From Onchocerca volvulus (lineage: Eukaryota; Nematoda; Chromadorea; Rhabditida; Onchocercidae): a stretch of DNA of 64,000 nucleotides. How positions within the stretch are numbered: position 1 is the stretch's first letter; each line of letters begins with the position of its first letter. The stretch lies in NCBI GenBank assembly GCA_000499405.2, contig HG738137.1, positions 496,001-560,000 of the forward strand, read 5' to 3'. This document shows positions 63,201-64,000 of this stretch, piece by piece. The notes under the pieces are model-generated. The model did not search any database. It worked only from the letters and a program-made list of their open reading frames with translations, and was not told where the DNA came from. The position numbers and the translations under genes are program-made.

Positions 63201-64000
63201 TCTAAAGACTCAAAATTAAGCTAACAATTTTTTCCCAGAATATCCGTCCATCAGTTTTTAGCTATCAGTCATAATTTGATATATTCCAGAGATTCTTCCT
63301 CGACCAAAAGGTTCAAAACAAGGTCTGCCTCCAGAAAACAATAAATAATCAAATTTATAAGAAATAAAATAATGAAACTGAAAAGATTTCACTTATTTCT
63401 TTTCTAAAAAATCCGCGAATACTCATCTTTTGCTCTCTTTTTATTGCATGCTAACCTGGCTGCTCGCCGTGTTCCTGCAAACGTTGTTCTCGCCTTTGTT
63501 TTTCTTGCAAAAGCATTAATTTCTCTTTGACACTTGTTGCACAAAGTACTCGATTATTCAAATTCATTTTCAAACGTGCTGTACATCCATATGGCATTGA
63601 CGAATTCCTGAAGCAGTATAAACCATTCTTTACTGAGGCTAAAATTCTTCCATTTTTCTTTTTTTTTTTTAAACAAAAAGTACGTCAAAAAACAAAGAAA
63701 AAATTGGATACCAACTAAATCTATGATTTTTAGAAAACAAGTCCTAAACTCTTGCAGCAATCTATTAATTGATAATGTTCAAATGTTCATCATACTTTAT
63801 CAACTAATCAGTTCATTAAATCAAACATACCTTGTTTCTGAAAAATGATAATTGATCGTGCTTTTCAAAACTTTCTGTACATATTCGTGCAATACACTGA
63901 CCGACGTTTTCCCTTGTGGATTAAGGAAAAATCCACGATGTTGCGGTTTTAAATTTGCTTCCAATGCAGGTACAGTAATCAATTTCACATTTGATGGTAG
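60265..64000 (-). CDS. pash-1: Pasha/DGCR8 microprocessor subunit, C-terminal part (partial)
   Basis: Seven 3' exons: 64000-63831 (cut by the window edge), 63607-63456, 63028-62887, 62366-62240, 61528-61343, 60724-60625 and 60503-60265; 371 codons, phases all consistent. Pasha binds pri-miRNA and activates Drosha in the nucleus. Visible domains: first dsRBD (SVLHEYVQKVLKS ... GNSKKTAKLDAARNAL, KVLIPD), linker LPIEDSRIFDLSARAGQPSPY matching DGCR8 IEDSRVYELTSKAGLLSPY, second dsRBD (ECLKRNAAYGDTEIK ... KREGKQKASQAMLKKLHP), then WGSLIRLYG and the Drosha-binding tail (LEKLRMEMLKLSK, ending VLRIDL like human TVDV). The dsRBD1 carries a long charged insertion (VKEKLMLLQEKQRREQRLQE) absent from mammalian DGCR8. 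The heme-binding and WW region lies beyond the window. Confidence 0.95.
60986..61045. repeat. 30-bp tandem duplication in a pash-1 intron
   Basis: GACCATTTGAATATTC... (60986-61015) repeats at 61016-61045 with one mismatch. It lies in the intron between exons 61343 and 60724. Confidence 0.85.

Noticed and set aside
1..64000. tRNA, rRNA, spliced-leader RNA and CRISPR features
   Set aside because: I looked for B-box-like GGTTCGAATCC, conserved rRNA words and regularly spaced repeats and saw none.

Overview
The window is nuclear DNA from a nematode, most likely a filarial/spirurid worm. Coding exons are short, introns obey GT/AG with TTTCAG- or TTTTAG-type acceptors, and several start codons sit a few bases after an acceptor-like site, as expected for spliced-leader trans-splicing. 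The DNA is very A+T rich with many poly(A)/poly(T) runs. The recognisable proteins (ABCB7/ATM1, TMEM50, an inhibitory Smad, DGCR8/Pasha) are animal proteins. No bacterial operon, rRNA, tRNA or CRISPR was seen. All exon boundaries are hand-built from splice sites, reading phase and family similarity; no transcript data were available.

Layout. 1-1530 (+): last three exons of a mitochondrial ABCB7-type ABC transporter. 4052-5538 (+): complete TMEM50 membrane protein. 8032-9447 (-): complete 175-aa multi-pass membrane protein that I do not recognise. 9448-17342: gene-poor DNA. 17343-20102 (+): secreted 299-aa protein of unknown family with a Gln-rich C-terminal helix. About 21815-22485: a composite repeat made of two pieces that also occur, in the opposite order, inside the I-Smad gene. 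24014-24950: a small coding-like stretch of uncertain strand and integrity. 25456-32493 (-): complete 8-exon inhibitory Smad (SMAD6/7 class, 407 aa). 32561-60264: about 28 kb with no large gene, only repeats and a few short exon-like islands (38.7-39.9, 45.3-45.8, 49.2-50.7 and 51.0-52.0 kb). 60265-64000 (-): 3' half of pash-1 (DGCR8), cut by the window edge.

The genes do not form one pathway. ABCB7 exports a sulfur compound from mitochondria for cytosolic Fe-S assembly, I-Smad damps TGF-beta/BMP signalling, and Pasha partners Drosha in pri-miRNA processing. The most unusual observations are the order-swapped duplication of I-Smad segments (one segment includes an I-Smad exon), the hairpins around the I-Smad start codon, the missing PY motif in this I-Smad, and a large insertion in the first dsRBD of Pasha.
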